Shown piece by piece: positions 53,159-62,241 of a DNA stretch of 64,000 nt; the stretch's first letter is position 1, and each line of letters starts with the position of its first letter. This DNA comes from Oligoflexia bacterium (GTDB taxonomy: Bacteria > Bdellovibrionota_C > UBA2361 > JBGSMV01): positions 1 to 64,000 of the forward strand of contig JAIBBU010000012.1 of NCBI GenBank assembly GCA_019694515.1, written 5' to 3'. The position numbers and the translations under genes are program-made. The notes below the pieces were generated by a model. It did not search any database. It was not told the DNA's origin and saw nothing but the letters and a program-made list of their open reading frames with translations.

Positions 53159-54937
53159 TCAGGCCGACTTCTTTTCGACCTCGAGAATCAGCGCCGACTG
53201 CCCTGCAATAAGGGCGCTAGATCGAAGCCGTTTCCGCTCTGTCAGCTGCACCAGCAGGGCCTCTAATTGCCGAGGCTCAACCGGCTTTGACAGATAGCCA
53301 TCCATGCCGCTAGCCATACAGCGCTTTTGATCGTCTTTCATCACAAGCGCGCTGAGCGCATAGATACAGACCTGTCGATTGTCCCCCAGTTCGATCGAGC
53401 GAATTTGCCTGGTGACTTCCAGCCCGTTCATTCCGGGAAGTTGAATGTCCATTAGGATTAGGTCGAATCGGCCTTTTTCCAATCTTTTTAGACATTCCTC
53501 AGCTGAATGGGAGACGGCGACCCGGTGTCCGAGGTTGGTGAGGAGTCGTTTGGTGAGAGAGGCGCTCACATAACTATCTTCGACGACCAGAACATCAAGA
53601 CCTCCAGCGCACAGCTGCGAATTTTTGGCGGGAATGCGCGCACCCGCCGGCAGGGTAAGATGCAGGGCCTCTGAAAAAGGCTGGACTGGGATGAACATCC
53701 TTAAACTAGAAGATTGGCTGGAGGATCTATGAATGACCAACTCGGCTTCGGTCGACACAGCAGCAGCCGCCGATCTCAAAGCTCCAGGGATCTCGCTCAC
53801 AGCTCCGTCCGCGAACACCCGCAACACGATCCTAAAGCCGTCTATAACTCGGTGCTTAATTTTAATACGCACTTTCTTTCGCGGAGCGGCGTCTAATATG
53901 GTCTCGAAAAAGGCACTAAACAGGCGCAGGAGGGCCTGCCGGTCAGCAACAATCCCGTCTGGGACAGAGTCGTCAACGCGACAGCTGAGCTTAACTCCAC
54001 GCACGCCGGCACGTAGTTCAAAAACCTCAAAAACTCGCGACAACATTCCGCGCAGCGCAAACGGGGCCGTTGCGGCTTCACCATCTACTGGCCCGGATGG
54101 CTGCTGCGGCACACCATACACCTCCTGCATCGCGTCCAGGATGGGAAGATTTTCATCCTGCGCAGGCTTCCGCTCCAATAGCGGAGCCAGTCCTGGAAAG
54201 TGTTCCAGAAGTGCCGCAACTTCCGCTGTCGATGCAGATGTTTGGATTGAGCTGTCCGCCAGCAATATCGTTGCGATCTCGTCAATTTGGGGGAGATATG
54301 TACGACCGACTCCATCTGGCCGCGCCTCCACTGTCAGCAAAGGTCGCACTGGCTCTGGAAGTTGGAGCGACCCATCCCTGATTCCATCAATGCGCAGACG
54401 TAGCAGCACGCCTGGATTTCCCTGTACATGCGAGCACTCGCAAACCTCTCCGAGCAGCTCAAACCCCAAACTTTCCTGGTAAAACGACTTTACGCGGGGG
54501 TGCACTACAATGATCCAATCCTGTACGCTAAGCCGAAGGCACCAATGAAATAGCGCTCTCAGGAGTCCCGCACCAACAATGCTGGTATTACCCAATCCGC
54601 TCTTTGGCGCAGGCGTCGCGTGACAACAAGCAAACTTCGTGCTCTCCAAAACCCGGCGTCCTAACCGCCGCAACTCTCGAAGTTTCTCCGGATAAATTGG
54701 ATCACAAGGCAGACCCGCCGCTCCGTCCAGCTGGGCAGTGGCTGTGCCCACCACGCGCTTATCTTGCAATGTCACGAAGGTCGTGGACACCGGCAAGAAA
54801 TCCCTTAGAAAGACCCTTAAGCCCGAGCGACGGGGCGACATTAACCCACTGCGACAATACTCATCGTGCACTAAATGAAGCGCCTGATAAAAATCGGAGA
54901 AATTTCGTACGGGGACAATTTTCAAGGAACTGGGCAT
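53159..54937 (-). CDS. FeeM-like acyltransferase fused to degenerate ATPase and receiver domain
   Basis: This 592-residue protein has an unusual layout. Residues 1-195 look like the GNAT-type core of N-acyl amino acid synthase FeeM: HLVHDEYCRSG, TTFVTLQDKRVVGTATAQLDGAAGLP, LRELRRLGRRVLESTKFA. A middle part (about 295-420) recalls a histidine-kinase ATPase domain (SVPDGIVADRQALLRLF) but lacks the N-box Asn and glycine boxes. The C-terminal receiver (about 447-570) has VVEDS, Asp497 in LMDIQLP and Lys551. I use ATG 54937; TTG 54967 is possible. The FeeM part may make a lipid-amino-acid signal; phosphorylation of the receiver could control it. Confidence 0.85.
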   Translation of the reverse strand: MPSSLKIVPVRNFSDFYQALHLVHDEYCRSGLMSPRRSGLRVFLRDFLPVSTTFVTLQDKRVVGTATAQLDGAAGLPCDPIYPEKLRELRRLGRRVLESTKFACCHATPAPKSGLGNTSIVGAGLLRALFHWCLRLSVQDWIIVVHPRVKSFYQESLGFELLGEVCECSHVQGNPGVLLRLRIDGIRDGSLQLPEPVRPLLTVEARPDGVGRTYLPQIDEIATILLADSSIQTSASTAEVAALLEHFPGLAPLLERKPAQDENLPILDAMQEVYGVPQQPSGPVDGEAATAPFALRGMLSRVFEVFELRAGVRGVKLSCRVDDSVPDGIVADRQALLRLFSAFFETILDAAPRKKVRIKIKHRVIDGFRIVLRVFADGAVSEIPGALRSAAAAVSTEAELVIHRSSSQSSSLRMFIPVQPFSEALHLTLPAGARIPAKNSQLCAGGLDVLVVEDSYVSASLTKRLLTNLGHRVAVSHSAEECLKRLEKGRFDLILMDIQLPGMNGLEVTRQIRSIELGDNRQVCIYALSALVMKDDQKRCMASGMDGYLSKPVEPRQLEALLVQLTERKRLRSSALIAGQSALILEVEKKSA

Positions 54938-55533
54938 AGCGCTTACCACACCACAGGCAATTAACAATTATCAAAAAAATTTGGTCAGAGATCCGTTTTC
55001 GTCCGGATGGGTAAGGTTGGACTAAGATACTATTTAGTGCCGACGATGACTCCGTGATCCCGCGGAAGACTTTTTCTCTCTAAAATTTCAAAACCTGCCT
55101 CACAAAAAGCTGTACATGCTGCCGCCACTTATTGCGCATGCCGCGCCGATTATTCTTTACTGGAAAATACGGAGAATCTAAAGCGGCAGCGGCTATTTTA
55201 AAGATAGCGTGGTTCTGCGTAATAAAAAAACGATTCCGTAACGCAGGCTCAGCGGGAGAATTTGCGAATTGGACACATCTCGAAGTCTGCAGTTGCGTAG
55301 GCATGGGAAAAAGCTTTTACCCTATTTTCATATTGCAACAAAAGTTCGCGCCGGGATTTTACTAGATACATTCCAACAAAAATGTGGTTTCAGTGTCGAC
55401 CCAGCAGCACCGCTGCCTTTATTCGGAAGCCGGCGTAAACGTCGTTTGGAGCGCACAGGTGAATGGCGTTAACAATTCGCAGCCGAGTAAAAAGAAGTTA
55501 GTATCATCCGAACGAAGGGAGCTGCTTGTCCGG
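54938..55533. other. Gene-poor 596-bp spacer
   Basis: No gene I would support lies here. The stretch is AT-richer than its surroundings and contains short open frames on both strands (up to 77 codons) without ribosome sites or protein-like sequence. It must hold the promoter for the FeeM-type gene on the minus strand. Confidence 0.5.
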
Positions 55534-56250
55534 CTAGACTCTAGTTATCAGCCGATAACCCTGACGCCTCACGGCCTCAATCAGAACCGTCGTCGCTAAA
55601 AGTTTTTTTCGAAGCCGCACGATAAAGACATCGATTACACGTGAGGACTTGGCGCTGCCTCGACTGGGGAGTGTCGCAATGAGCTCCGCCCGCGAAACGC
55701 ATTTACCTGAGCGCAGTGCTAACAGCATCAGAATCTCCAGCTCCGATGGACTCAATGCGATTTGGCCGGAAGAAGAATAGACTATCGATTGAAACACATC
55801 GATTTGCAGGTCTCCAATTTTAAGGTAGTTAGGTCCATTATGAGGCCGGACGCGGCGGAAACGCCTGCAAAGTAGAATAATCTTCGTGCCCAGCAGACTC
55901 GGAGAATAACTCTTCAGGACATAATCGTCGGCCCCCTGCTCTAGACACTTCTGAATATCATTCTCTTCAGCGGTGCTACTGTAGACGATAATTGGAAGGG
56001 AAGCGGTGTGGGGATTTGCGCGCAGCTCGCGGCAAGACTCCGTGCACGATTGCCCAGGCACGTTATCAACTACAACCATCGCCGGTTTGTAATGCTCGGC
56101 CGTGCTAAGCAGCTCTGTCCCGTGTTGGATCCAACGAACTTCAAAACCTTGAGCAGCAAGTACGTTCCGAACAACGGTGCCACAGGTGATTTCGTCTTCA
56201 AGCAGAAGCACCTTAATGGGAGCACTAATCAAACGTGGTAAATCTGCCAC
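55534..56250 (-). CDS. OmpR/PhoB-family response regulator
   Basis: This is a two-component regulator of 238 residues. The receiver domain (about 12-125) has the acidic pair in LLLEDE, phospho-acceptor Asp in VVVDNVPG, a Ser/Thr in VYSST and Lys in YVLKSYS. The C-terminal winged helix (about 145-238) has ALSPSELEILMLLALRSGKCVSRAELI, and VIDVFIVRLRKKLLATTVLIEAVRRQGYRL with its transactivation loop and recognition helix. It starts at GTG 56250. No kinase is adjacent on the same transcript; the hybrid kinase at 51079 is a candidate partner. Confidence 0.94.
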   Translation of the reverse strand: MADLPRLISAPIKVLLLEDEITCGTVVRNVLAAQGFEVRWIQHGTELLSTAEHYKPAMVVVDNVPGQSCTESCRELRANPHTASLPIIVYSSTAEENDIQKCLEQGADDYVLKSYSPSLLGTKIILLCRRFRRVRPHNGPNYLKIGDLQIDVFQSIVYSSSGQIALSPSELEILMLLALRSGKCVSRAELIATLPSRGSAKSSRVIDVFIVRLRKKLLATTVLIEAVRRQGYRLITRV

Positions 56251-56398
56251 TGAACCGGCCTACCCCAAAAACTTAGACACGACGTGACGTAACTCGCTAT
56301 TCACAAAAATCTAGCAGAAAGTAAGCCAATCTGCGAGAAGGTATCACTAATTGCGGTGACCTGCAGCAATTTTTTAGGCTACAGATCTAGTCACTCGA

Positions 56399-58075
56399 CT
56401 ATCCAAGTCCGTATCTTCCGGGCGCTATAATGCCTCCAGGATCGACTGCTGCCTTAAGCCGGCCGAGAAAGTCAGCAGCAGCGGGGTTCCGGTTTTGCAA
56501 GAATGCTGCCTTGGCAGGATCGCTGCTCGCCCGATAGGGCGTAAAACCAGCGGCAAAATAACCGTTTACCAAGGTCTCGTAACAGCGATCAGCAGCCTCT
56601 GTTTGCCGGGTGTTTTGGGGGTCAAAGAATAATCCCACCGTGCAAACAGCCGTGCGTTCTGTGGGAACGGAAACAGTCGTGTTAAAATCAAAGCCAAACT
56701 TGGCGTGCATTTCTCGCGATAATCGCAGGAACTCCGCCATGCAATCCGCGGTCAAAGGCACCACAGGGGAGCACCAAGCAACCCCGCATTTGTCACGCAC
56801 CGGATTGCGATTAGTTTCAGGCGCGGGCTCTCTCTTCATCCAGTAAGTTCCGAGCATTGGTCCCTCGTTAGGACGCCCCAGGAGCAGATCGAACAGTGCA
56901 AGTCGCGGCTCGATTCGATGCCCCATCACATACTGATACAGACGGGGAAAGCGTCCGGCGGAGCGTGCCAAGCCCGCAGAAATAAACCTTACTGAGGCAT
57001 GTTTACCAAGACGCTTCTTAATATATCTTAGCTCGGGTTTGATAATCTCCTTGCGCCCCCACATCCCGCCAATGCCGTTCCACGCATGAATTTTCCATTT
57101 ACGCATCAAGCTCGCACGGGACGCAGCCGACAGTGCAGGACCAGAGTCTCCCGCACTGAAAGGAAATTGCTGGAAGGAACACAACACTCGCATTTCGTTA
57201 GCGATATGAAGCGATCCCTCCAGATAGCCCTCCATCTTAATCTCCCTAATCGCATCGATTGATCGAATCAGAGATCGATCGTCGGAAAAATTTAGATTCA
57301 ATGCCCCAAGATGCTGCGGCTTGGGCAGCAGCCAAACCCCCATCTTTGTTACGATTCCTAAGTTGGATTGACTAAAAAGCCCGTCGAGAAAAGGCCCCAC
57401 GCCCCATTTATGAAGATAGGTCGAGCGCGAGTTTTCAAATTGTCCGAATCCTGTCGCCAGCAGCTCTCCGTTAGGCAAAACGACCTCTAATCCGGCAAAG
57501 CTTTGAAAATGATCAGCATAGTGTGTAAATCCGTACCCACGTTCTAATGTGTTCGCAATCACACTGGCTGTCGGAGCGGAGCCGGTTACGTCGGAGAAAA
57601 GATGCGGAGCGTGCTGCTCCAGGTAAACACTTAAATCCAGCTGCGTTACTCCGGGTTCGACAACTGCAACGCCCAGCACCGGATCGATTCCCAGAATCTT
57701 GTTCATCCGGCTTAAGTCCACCACCACGTTATGCGCGGAAGAGGGACAGGCCGACCCGTACCCCCAGTTCCGTCCACCACTTACAGGATAAAGCGGGATG
57801 CCGTGCGTGGCCGCGATTGAGACAATGCCTTGAACCTCCACCGCGTTATGCGGGAAGACCGCCGCGCTAACAATTTGGGTACGGCTTCCGGTATCCGCAG
57901 TGTATGGGGCGAGCGCCGCCGACTCCCGCAGCACCCTCTCCTGCCCCAATAGCGCGCCAAGTTTTGTTAACGCTATTAACAAATTTGCAGGACTGCTCTG
58001 TGTTGCCTCCGCTGTGTTAATCATAGTAGTGCTCATATGGTTTGAGACGGTTGAACTGCAAGGGACGTATGCCAC
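56399..58075 (-). CDS. VAO/4-cresol-dehydrogenase-like FAD-linked oxidase
   Basis: This is a flavoenzyme of 558 residues of the vanillyl-alcohol oxidase family, which oxidises para-substituted phenols. The FAD domain has PVSGGRNWGYGSACPSS and ANTLERGYGFTHYADHFQSFAGLEVVLPNGE, close to the PchF/VAO sequences; the substrate domain ends DFLGRLKAAVDPGGIIAPGRYGLG. There is no cytochrome gene beside it, so oxygen or another acceptor may be used. GTG 58075 is shown; ATG 58036 is also possible and neither has a well-placed ribosome site. It is divergent from the TonB receptor gene at 58188. Confidence 0.9.
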   Translation of the reverse strand: MAYVPCSSTVSNHMSTTMINTAEATQSSPANLLIALTKLGALLGQERVLRESAALAPYTADTGSRTQIVSAAVFPHNAVEVQGIVSIAATHGIPLYPVSGGRNWGYGSACPSSAHNVVVDLSRMNKILGIDPVLGVAVVEPGVTQLDLSVYLEQHAPHLFSDVTGSAPTASVIANTLERGYGFTHYADHFQSFAGLEVVLPNGELLATGFGQFENSRSTYLHKWGVGPFLDGLFSQSNLGIVTKMGVWLLPKPQHLGALNLNFSDDRSLIRSIDAIREIKMEGYLEGSLHIANEMRVLCSFQQFPFSAGDSGPALSAASRASLMRKWKIHAWNGIGGMWGRKEIIKPELRYIKKRLGKHASVRFISAGLARSAGRFPRLYQYVMGHRIEPRLALFDLLLGRPNEGPMLGTYWMKREPAPETNRNPVRDKCGVAWCSPVVPLTADCMAEFLRLSREMHAKFGFDFNTTVSVPTERTAVCTVGLFFDPQNTRQTEAADRCYETLVNGYFAAGFTPYRASSDPAKAAFLQNRNPAAADFLGRLKAAVDPGGIIAPGRYGLG

Positions 58076-58187
58076 TACTCCTAAGCAGAATCAAATCGGC
58101 CTACATCTAGCCGTCTAGCGACCCCCTGCAAGCGGAAGCTTGGAAGCGAGCCGCGGTAGATGCGCCTTTTGGACATTTGGTAGAAGC

Positions 58188-60098
58188 ATGAAGAAGATCC
58201 TGTTTGCTCCACTGCTCACCGTTCTCTTAATCACTCACCTCGCCCAAGCTGAGGAGCTTTTCGGCGCAGCCGGAACACCCGCCCCGCTGCCTCCTGATCT
58301 ACGTGAAGTCGGACTGGAAAAACTGCTCAATTTGGACCTGATCGTTACCTCCCCGGGGAGGAAGGAGCAGGCGCTCTCCGATGTGGCATCAGCGACTTTT
58401 GTTATTTCGCAGGAAGACATTGCACGCTCGGGCGCCACTCATGTCGCCGAGCTGCTGCGGTTTGTGCCGGGGGTGAATGTGGCGCGTCTCTCTTCAGGAC
58501 ATTGGGCCGTGAGCGCGCGTGGCTTTAATCAATTATTTGCAAATAAGCTCCTGGTCTTGATCGATGGAGTCAGCGTTTTCTCTCCCACCACCAACGGAGT
58601 CTATTGGGAAACCATCGATCTGCCCCTGCCCGACATTGAGCGAATCGAGGTGGTTAGAGGGCCGGGAGGCTCGCTCTGGGGTTCAAATGCAGTCAACGGC
58701 GTAATTAATATCATTACCAAACACGCGTCACAAACCCATGGCACCCTTCTATCGGGGGGTGGCGGCACACACGAAGAAGGTTTTGGCTTGGTCCGGCAAG
58801 GTGGAAGACTCGGAGAGGACAGCGATTATCGCATTTTTGGGAAATACTCCTCGCGCGCATCGAATCGCACTCCCGAGGACAAAAGCGCATTAGATGACTG
58901 GTCCAGTGGGGCCATGGGATTTCGCCTTGATTCGGCGCTTGAGTCCGGCAGAAACATCTCGGTACAGGCCAATGCCTCGCAGCAAGATGAGAATTATCAA
59001 CCTCTCACGCCAACCTTAGACCCTCCCTATATGGATGCCGAAAAATTTCGGGATGATGGCACCTGGAAAAGCGCCACGGCCTTGACCCAGTGGCAGGAGC
59101 AGCTAAGCCCGGACTCGGACCTCAGCGCGAACTTGAGTTTTCTTTACAAAGAGCGTGCTAGCCGTTTTGTAACATTCGACTACCAAGTCTATACCCTAGA
59201 GATTCAACATCATTATCGTGCCGGCGGCATTCACGATCTTGTCTACGGTGCCGGCTATCGCGCTTTTGCGAATTCGGCCGAGGGATCAGTAGGGCACGAG
59301 GTGGACCCCTCAGGCCGCACCACGGATCTCTACACGGGCTTTCTGCAAGATGAGATTACCGTCGTACCGGAACGCTTCAAGCTTATCGTGGGATCCAAAT
59401 TTGAGCATAATGACCACACCGGGATGGAGATAATGCCTACTATTCGCGGGCTATACACTCCTAATCGGAGCACCACCTTTTGGACAGCAGCTTCGCGCGC
59501 GATCGCATCACCAGCCATTTTCTTTGAGGACACGAGGATCCCTGTGGCGGGATTCCCTGCTCCGGGCGCCCCGCTTACTGCAGTCGCAGAAATAGTAGGC
59601 AATCCCGATCTTGCTTCGGAGCGGCTTCTCGAGTACGAGATCGGGGCTCGGCAGGATATCGACGCCTCTCTCTACCTAGATTTGTCTGCTTTTTATGCTA
59701 GCCACGACAACATTTTTGGACAGGAAGCGGGCGATCCGTTTGTGGCCAATTATGCGGATTCAGGACGACCCGCTCTAATCATACCGCTGATCTTCGGAAA
59801 TACTCTGGAAGGACAATCTTATGGGGTAGAAGCAGCCCTCAATTGGAAAGCGCGATCCAATTGGACCTTAGCTGCCAGCTACACATTCTTCGATGTCGAC
59901 ATATCACTCGCAGGTGGTCAGGACACCGCCAACCGTGATCTGATTGAGGGCGGCTCCCCGCAACATCAAGCTACTTTTTCTTCTTCAGTTGATCTAAGCA
60001 ATCGATGGAGCTTGTACTCGGCGGTTCGCTATGTGGACGAGCTGGGCTACGGGAACATCAATGGATATTTGGACGCGGACGTTAAGCTGGCCTGGTAG
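58188..60098 (+). CDS. TonB-dependent receptor, truncated by an in-frame amber codon
   Basis: This is an outer-membrane receptor for active uptake. A signal peptide (MKKILFAPLLTVLLITHLAQA) precedes a plug domain (about 40-165; ARSGATHVAELLRFVPGVNVARL, NKLLVLIDGVSVF, IERIEVVRGPGGSLWGSNAVNGVINIITK) and barrel strands to residue 636. The TAG at 60096-60098 falls before the last strands; the missing 46 codons are in frame after it (see 60099-60239). ATG 58188 is chosen for the signal peptide; an in-frame ATG at 58140 lies upstream. The ligand is unknown. The YfiR-like gene follows. Confidence 0.92.
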   Translation: MKKILFAPLLTVLLITHLAQAEELFGAAGTPAPLPPDLREVGLEKLLNLDLIVTSPGRKEQALSDVASATFVISQEDIARSGATHVAELLRFVPGVNVARLSSGHWAVSARGFNQLFANKLLVLIDGVSVFSPTTNGVYWETIDLPLPDIERIEVVRGPGGSLWGSNAVNGVINIITKHASQTHGTLLSGGGGTHEEGFGLVRQGGRLGEDSDYRIFGKYSSRASNRTPEDKSALDDWSSGAMGFRLDSALESGRNISVQANASQQDENYQPLTPTLDPPYMDAEKFRDDGTWKSATALTQWQEQLSPDSDLSANLSFLYKERASRFVTFDYQVYTLEIQHHYRAGGIHDLVYGAGYRAFANSAEGSVGHEVDPSGRTTDLYTGFLQDEITVVPERFKLIVGSKFEHNDHTGMEIMPTIRGLYTPNRSTTFWTAASRAIASPAIFFEDTRIPVAGFPAPGAPLTAVAEIVGNPDLASERLLEYEIGARQDIDASLYLDLSAFYASHDNIFGQEAGDPFVANYADSGRPALIIPLIFGNTLEGQSYGVEAALNWKARSNWTLAASYTFFDVDISLAGGQDTANRDLIEGGSPQHQATFSSSVDLSNRWSLYSAVRYVDELGYGNINGYLDADVKLAW

Positions 60099-60239
60099 CC
60101 GCGCCCGCATCTTGAGTTGAGTATAGTTGGACAAAACCTGCTGCATGATGCCCATACAGAATTCCAAGCCAATCTGTTCGGTCCTCCCCGGACAGGACTG
60201 GAACGAGCGGTGTATGCTGCAGCGAGTCTGTCCTTTTAG
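60099..60239 (+). pseudogene. In-frame C-terminal end of the TonB receptor, beyond the amber codon
   Basis: Forty-six codons follow TAG 60096 in the same frame, then TAG 60237. They encode the segment typical of the end of TonB receptors (LELSIVGQNLLHDAH, then ERAVYAAASLSF), finishing with the C-terminal Phe needed for barrel insertion. This shows that the gene ran through this point and that the amber is a nonsense mutation, a readthrough site or a base-calling error. Confidence 0.85.
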
Positions 60240-60322
60240 ACCGAGGAAGTTGTGCTATTGCACGGCGACTAGGCACCGCCCGAGCAATCTGCAGCTGTTT
60301 GAGCAGGAGTTCTAAGGGAAAG

Positions 60323-60955
60323 ATGTTAGATACTGGAATTAAAGGGGGGCTGTCTTGGTTAATCTGGTCGCGGAGCGTCTCTGGTTTGCTGGCCCTGCTG
60401 CTCTATTGCTTCCCCGCGCCTAGCTCCGCCAACCCTTTGCCTGAGCGCAAAGAGATCGACGATCGTCCTCATCGCATCAAAGCTGCGATCGTTTTTAATG
60501 TGATGAAGTTCATCCGCTGGCCCCAGGAATCCAAAAATGCAGGCCAACCCTTTAATCTCTGCGTGGTGGGCACCCAAGATCGAGTCTCGCGATACTTTGC
60601 CGAAACATTTCGCGGTCAAACGGTCCGCGGCCGCCCGATTTCGTTGATCGAAATCTCCGATGGCGAGCTCGAAAATTCCAAGTATGGCCCGTGCCAAACC
60701 ATTTACATCTCACGCCACCTCCCTAGTGAACTAAGGCAAAAAGTTACTCAACTGCTGAGTCAAAACATGGGGATACTGACAATTTGCGAGGTCGAGGCCC
60801 CCGGACCGTCTGACTGCATGCTCCAAATATACGAATCAGGGAACAAGGCCAAGCTGGCCCTGGATAGCTCCCGCATAAATCAAATGCAGCTTGCACTTAG
60901 CTCCGAGCTTCTTTCCCTAGCCGTCGATGTCTCACACCCAGAAAGGAGCGAATAG
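60323..60955 (+). CDS. YfiR-like (DUF4154) periplasmic protein
   Basis: This is an exported protein of about 210 residues. A hydrophobic signal (SGLLALLLYCFPAPSSA) is followed by the YfiR-family domain: HRIKAAIVFNVMKFIRWP, FNLCVVGTQDRVSRYF, GPCQTIYISRHLP, GILTICEV and LALDSSRINQMQLALSSELLSLA. YfiR binds the periplasmic domain of YfiN in the YfiBNR system. Here it follows a TonB receptor, a frequent pairing, and could act on the CHASE8 kinase at 51079. ATG 60323 has AAGGGA five bases upstream and replaces an upstream in-frame TTG (60299). Confidence 0.9.
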   Translation: MLDTGIKGGLSWLIWSRSVSGLLALLLYCFPAPSSANPLPERKEIDDRPHRIKAAIVFNVMKFIRWPQESKNAGQPFNLCVVGTQDRVSRYFAETFRGQTVRGRPISLIEISDGELENSKYGPCQTIYISRHLPSELRQKVTQLLSQNMGILTICEVEAPGPSDCMLQIYESGNKAKLALDSSRINQMQLALSSELLSLAVDVSHPERSE

Positions 60956-60960
60956 TCGCC

Positions 60961-62241
60961 ATGGCACGTATTTTATTCATCAGCGAAGCGATGACATTAA
61001 CCCATGTGGTACGCTCGCATGTGTTAGGCTCTCACCTTGCCCAACAGGGACATGCGGTGACGCTGGCCGCTGGAAAATACTTTGACCGTCTATTCAAAAC
61101 ATTTCCCGGCGAGCGGCGAGATTTGCGATCCTCCCGTCATCCCGCGGATTTTCGCACGATTCTCGGCAAGGGTGGAGTCATCTTTGACTACGAAGTGCTC
61201 TCAGGTTTTTTGAGCGAAGAGCTCCAGCTATTCAAAGAGCTCAAGCCCGACTTGGTGGTCGGAGATTTGCGTCCGTCGCTGGCCGTCAGCACTCGACTTG
61301 CGGCGCTCCCGTTAATTACCATTACGAACGCTTATTGGAGCAGACATCTCCGTGGTCAATATTTTCCCCCACCCTGCCTTGACGCTGTGGCTGGACTCAA
61401 TTTAGGGAGATTGGGGGGCCCCGCCGTTCTCATGGCCCTCAAGCTGCTCAACGCAGCGATCCTCCCGGGAGTCCTGAAGGCGCAGGGGGCGGGACTTAAC
61501 CGTCTCCGGCTGGAGCATCGACTTGATCCGTTTGAGCATTATCTGGACGGCTTCACCTTTGGTGATGAGATTTGCTTTACTGACGCACAGGAACTTTTTC
61601 CGCTGCAAAATGCTCCCGCAAATCACAACTTTATTGGTCCGATTTCATGGTCACCGAGCGTAAACCTGCCTCCCTGGTGGGAGGAGGTGCGCACGCGAAG
61701 GCCTCTGATCTATGTGAACCTCGGTTCCTCGGGCGATGCCCGCGCCCTGGCGCTGGTCCTCGATACTCTGGCCGGGTTTGACTGCACAGTGGCCGCTGCC
61801 AGCTCTGGCACACCATTAAAGCTGGGCCGCAGCAGCAACATTCACCTGGCTGACTACCTTCCGGGCGACGAAATTTTGAAGTCCGCAACCTTGGCGATCT
61901 GTAATGGCGGCAGCCCGGCCTGCTACCAGGCGCTGTCGAAGGGAGTACCTATCATCGCTATCCCGACCAATATGGATCAGCTGCTCTTTTCGCACTGCCT
62001 GCAGAAGCATGGGTTCGGGATAAGCTTGCGGTCCGATACGCTCCGACCGTCACAAATACGGAGTGCAATTTCGAGGCTGCTACGAAACGGGGCACGCGAC
62101 CGCTATCGCACCCTAGCGGCGCACCTCAGCGCCTGTGAACCAGAACGCCAATTTCAACGAATTGCGCAGCGACTCCTGTCAAGTTCCACCTTAACTGCAC
62201 CAGAGAACTCGGAAGAATGGAGGAAACAGCATGCCGGTTAG
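60961..62241 (+). CDS. GT1-family (UGT/MGT-like) glycosyltransferase
   Basis: This is a GT-B-fold glycosyltransferase of 426 residues. The N-terminus RILFISEAMTLTHVVRSHVLGSHLAQQGHAVTLAAG and the C-terminal donor site (NIHLADYLPGDEIL, CNGGSPACYQALSKGVPIIAIPTNMDQLLFSH) match the UDP-glucuronosyl/glycosyltransferase family, which glycosylates lipids, sterols, antibiotics or other small molecules. The His in the usual acceptor site near the start is replaced by the LTHV segment. AAGGAG lies about 12 bases before ATG 60961. Its end overlaps the methyltransferase by 11 bases. Confidence 0.9.
   Translation: MARILFISEAMTLTHVVRSHVLGSHLAQQGHAVTLAAGKYFDRLFKTFPGERRDLRSSRHPADFRTILGKGGVIFDYEVLSGFLSEELQLFKELKPDLVVGDLRPSLAVSTRLAALPLITITNAYWSRHLRGQYFPPPCLDAVAGLNLGRLGGPAVLMALKLLNAAILPGVLKAQGAGLNRLRLEHRLDPFEHYLDGFTFGDEICFTDAQELFPLQNAPANHNFIGPISWSPSVNLPPWWEEVRTRRPLIYVNLGSSGDARALALVLDTLAGFDCTVAAASSGTPLKLGRSSNIHLADYLPGDEILKSATLAICNGGSPACYQALSKGVPIIAIPTNMDQLLFSHCLQKHGFGISLRSDTLRPSQIRSAISRLLRNGARDRYRTLAAHLSACEPERQFQRIAQRLLSSSTLTAPENSEEWRKQHAG

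Noticed and set aside
53733-54482. 249-codon plus-strand open frame
   Set aside because: It is antisense to the FeeM-receiver gene; its composition (Ser/Arg/Thr-rich) is an artefact of the opposite coding strand.
55080-55365. Two short opposite open frames in the spacer upstream of the FeeM-type gene
   Set aside because: No ribosome site, no protein-like pattern, overlapping each other on opposite strands.
60096-60098. TAG as a pyrrolysine codon
   Set aside because: Pyrrolysine use would need pyl genes, none of which are seen here, and TonB receptors are not known to use it; a nonsense mutation or sequence error is simpler.
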